In this document: positions 61,701-64,000 of the stretch, in pieces
How positions within the stretch are numbered: position 1 is the stretch's first letter
Layout of the letters: the number at the start of each line of letters is the position of its first letter
Made by a program: the position numbers and the translations under genes
NCBI GenBank assembly: GCA_965153455.1
Contig: OZ234494.1
Coordinates: 4,340,001-4,404,000, forward strand
Length of the DNA: 64,000 nt
Origin: Sphagnum compactum
Lineage: Eukaryota > Bryophyta > Sphagnopsida > Sphagnales
Direction: 5' to 3'
Notes under the pieces: model-generated
Told to the model about the DNA's origin: nothing
What the model saw: only the letters and a program-made list of their open reading frames with translations
Databases searched by the model: none

Positions 61701-64000
61701 ATTTACGATTTAAGGTGACTATGCCTTTGAACTTTTGCAAGCTCTCATCACTTTGCACATGGAACGCCCTAAGAAAATATGTTAGACTCAAGAAAATGCC
61801 ATTGTAGGTTGTCATTGGGCAATGCATTTGAGGAGCAAGATGGACTTGCACATAAATGAAAGATGCAACAAGTGATGTCTCCTTATCTTGATTTGTGTTT
61901 GTGAATCCCAAAATTGTTATTGTGCATGGTGAGGGTTTGAGGTTTGTAATCACGTATTTGACCTACTATAGTAATAAATATACTTGGGCTAGGTTTTGAT
62001 GATGGGTTTAAGTCTTTGTCTTTTATGTTTAAGAGGTTATATGTTGATGCAAGTTTGAATAGCCATTCAACAATTCTATACTACATTTGTGAGGAGTGAA
62101 TGTAACATTGTGCATTCTTGAAATCTAGGATGCCCAATTCAAGGATTGGACATTGTGTTTGCACAAAATATGTTAGTAATGATAACATATGTGTACATTC
62201 CGGGTCGGTGGATTCAAACCAAATATCAAGATATAAAGTTCAATATACTGCAAGTAATTAAATAGAAAGGTGGCTTATGTATAGTTAGATGTTGTTTATG
62301 TTGTGATAACATGAATGATCGTTGAAATGTTTTGTTGTGTTTATCTTGAAAGTTTGTGGGTCGCCTTTTGGTGTGCAAAATTATATTCTTTAGGGTGAAT
62401 AAACAAGGAATGCAATCTGAAAGGTGACTACATGGAAACTTGAAAATGTAAGACATGATTTGCTTTCTTTTGTTGTTGTCCGAAAAGGGCAAAAAACACA
62501 AACGTGGAATATTTAATCACAAATCTAAAACGATTGATGCTTATTGTTTTGTGTGAATATGTATGCATTAGTAAAGTTGCATGTTTCGGGTTATTGACTT
62601 GTTACATAGTTGCAAGGTGCATTCTAAGGGGTATTATTAATGTATATAAGCCTTGGACAAGTTTAATCAATGGAAGAATTGACTCTTTGAATGAAATGTG
62701 TGTTGTGCAAATAAATTGATTTGGAGGCATCGCAAATTTGTGTCAATAGAGGTTGAAAATGTTTGCAAAAAGTGGAAAACATAAAATGGTATCCTCCTTC
62801 CCTAATTGTTGATCTTCCAAGGTTGATGCACATTTGTTGTTTTCAATTCATGCATGCCAAAATTACAAGTTTAGGGTTAATGGGTTGTTGCATAATTGTG
62901 AGGTGCATATTAGGCAATATTACTAATGGATAGGCCTTAAACAAGTTTTTTGGGTAAGTTTAGCATTGACTTGTTTGTATGGTGTACAAGTTTGATTATG
63001 ATATTGGTAAGGTGAAACAAATCATTCATGTCTAATTGAGGTTGCAAGATGTTTGCTATGAAAATTTAAAATACACACAATGTTGGCTTCTCTACCTAAT
63101 TACCAATCTTGAAAGGTCCATGTACATTTGTTGTTTTTAATATATGCATTTAAAACTTAAGTGTTCAAGTTGTGTAGAATATTTAAAGGGGACACATTCA
63201 CAAACAATATAACATCCTTTGGACCTAAGGGAAAGGCACCTTCTTCAAAGGAAATTATGTTGTCTAAGAACAAGTCCCTTGTGATTTTTTTGACATTTGT
63301 CCTAGTTGCTTTTGATAGCTGAACATTAAACATAACTAGCTTGTTGGTCATTTTAATTTTAAAAAAAATAAAAATTAAGACAACCATTACGATTTAAAAA
63401 TCATACCACCAATAAAGAGGAAAAACCTTAAGGCTTTGGATGCTTCCAAAAACTAGACATCCTAATTATTAGCTACATAAACCCCTTAGATTTAGCCCTA
63501 GAACTAAAGTGTGATAACCTAACCTTGCTTGCACCCTTTTACCCTATTTTGAACATTAATTCTAGATATGAAAAATTTTAGATCTCATGACTAGTTTTCA
63601 CACAAGAGATAATCAAAAATCAAGATATTAATCCAAGTATTATTAAATTTGATATTCATAAATGTTCAATGTTTAATGTTCAAGGTTTTTTTTTATACCC
63701 ACCCAACACTAGTATTCAATATTGACCACATTTCACTTTGAAATGAAAGAAAACCTTCTCCTATTAGCATATAGGATTAGTTGGACCCACATTCTCTTGG
63801 TTATTTGGATTGCCAACAACCAAGGTGAATGGACATTGCCCACATATGAAAGATGTAGAAAAATAAGAAAAAAACAAATTAAAATAATAAACAACGCACC
63901 AAGATGAAAAAAAAAATTAGAGAAAAAAAATTGGTAACTTAATATTCTTGAATGACTATTGCTATTCAAACAAAGCTTAGATTTAAATGTAAAAGGATGG
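58721..64000. other. AT-rich intergenic desert
   Basis: No gene is seen in 5.3 kb. Words of the AAACCCTAA type occur around 58852-58960. Long A, T and C runs occur near 59737 and 60565. Open frames (for example 59468-59734 plus, 61684-61953 minus and 62226-62501 minus) have AT-biased composition and no recognisable motif. Confidence 0.5.

Overview
The window is nuclear DNA of a land plant. A plastid-type soluble inorganic pyrophosphatase, a plant NPC1, MSH2, a plant-style HMGB protein and a nuclear tRNA-Ala occur together. All protein genes are split by many short introns and lie in a long AT-rich background full of decayed transposons. A remnant of a START-like phosphatidylinositol transfer protein, very high intron density and repeat-rich spacers suggest a non-seed plant (bryophyte, lycophyte or fern). 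That placement is inference, not proof.

Layout. 1-7.0 kb: AT-rich spacer with a BED zinc-finger transposase scrap, a CTAC/CTAA simple-repeat tract, a ~50-bp degenerate tandem array and transposon-like coding remnants. 7572-10133 (+): plastid inorganic pyrophosphatase, 6 exons. 12413-24184 (-): NPC1 sterol transporter, 39 exons in the preferred model. 24.6-30.3 kb: a nest of mobile DNA, with two related MITE-like copies, a decayed Pif1-type helicase and a CACTA-ended fold-back element holding a GC-richer passenger. 30.3-35.8 kb: AT-rich desert. 36410-42586 (+): MSH2, 15 exons. 43514-43586 (+): tRNA-Ala(CGC). 44.1-47.9 kb: tandem repeats, a 1.7-kb 39-bp minisatellite and a retroelement scrap. 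49744-52.1 kb (+): a broken phosphatidylinositol transfer protein gene. 52990-56432 (-): HMGB gene, 9 exons, with a 38-bp minisatellite in its first intron. 56.4-64 kb: AT-rich desert with simple repeats.

The genes do not form a pathway. They are separate housekeeping genes: plastid phosphate metabolism, intracellular sterol movement, DNA mismatch repair, chromatin architecture and translation. Gene 5' ends (about 7.56-8.27, 24.15-24.62, 35.99-36.48 and 56.24-56.57 kb) are visibly GC-richer than the spacers.

Exon models were built by hand from splice signals, reading-frame continuity and remembered family motifs. No database search was run. The pyrophosphatase, NPC1 and MSH2 models keep phase across every junction. 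The HMGB ends and everything after exon 4 of the transfer-protein gene are less certain.
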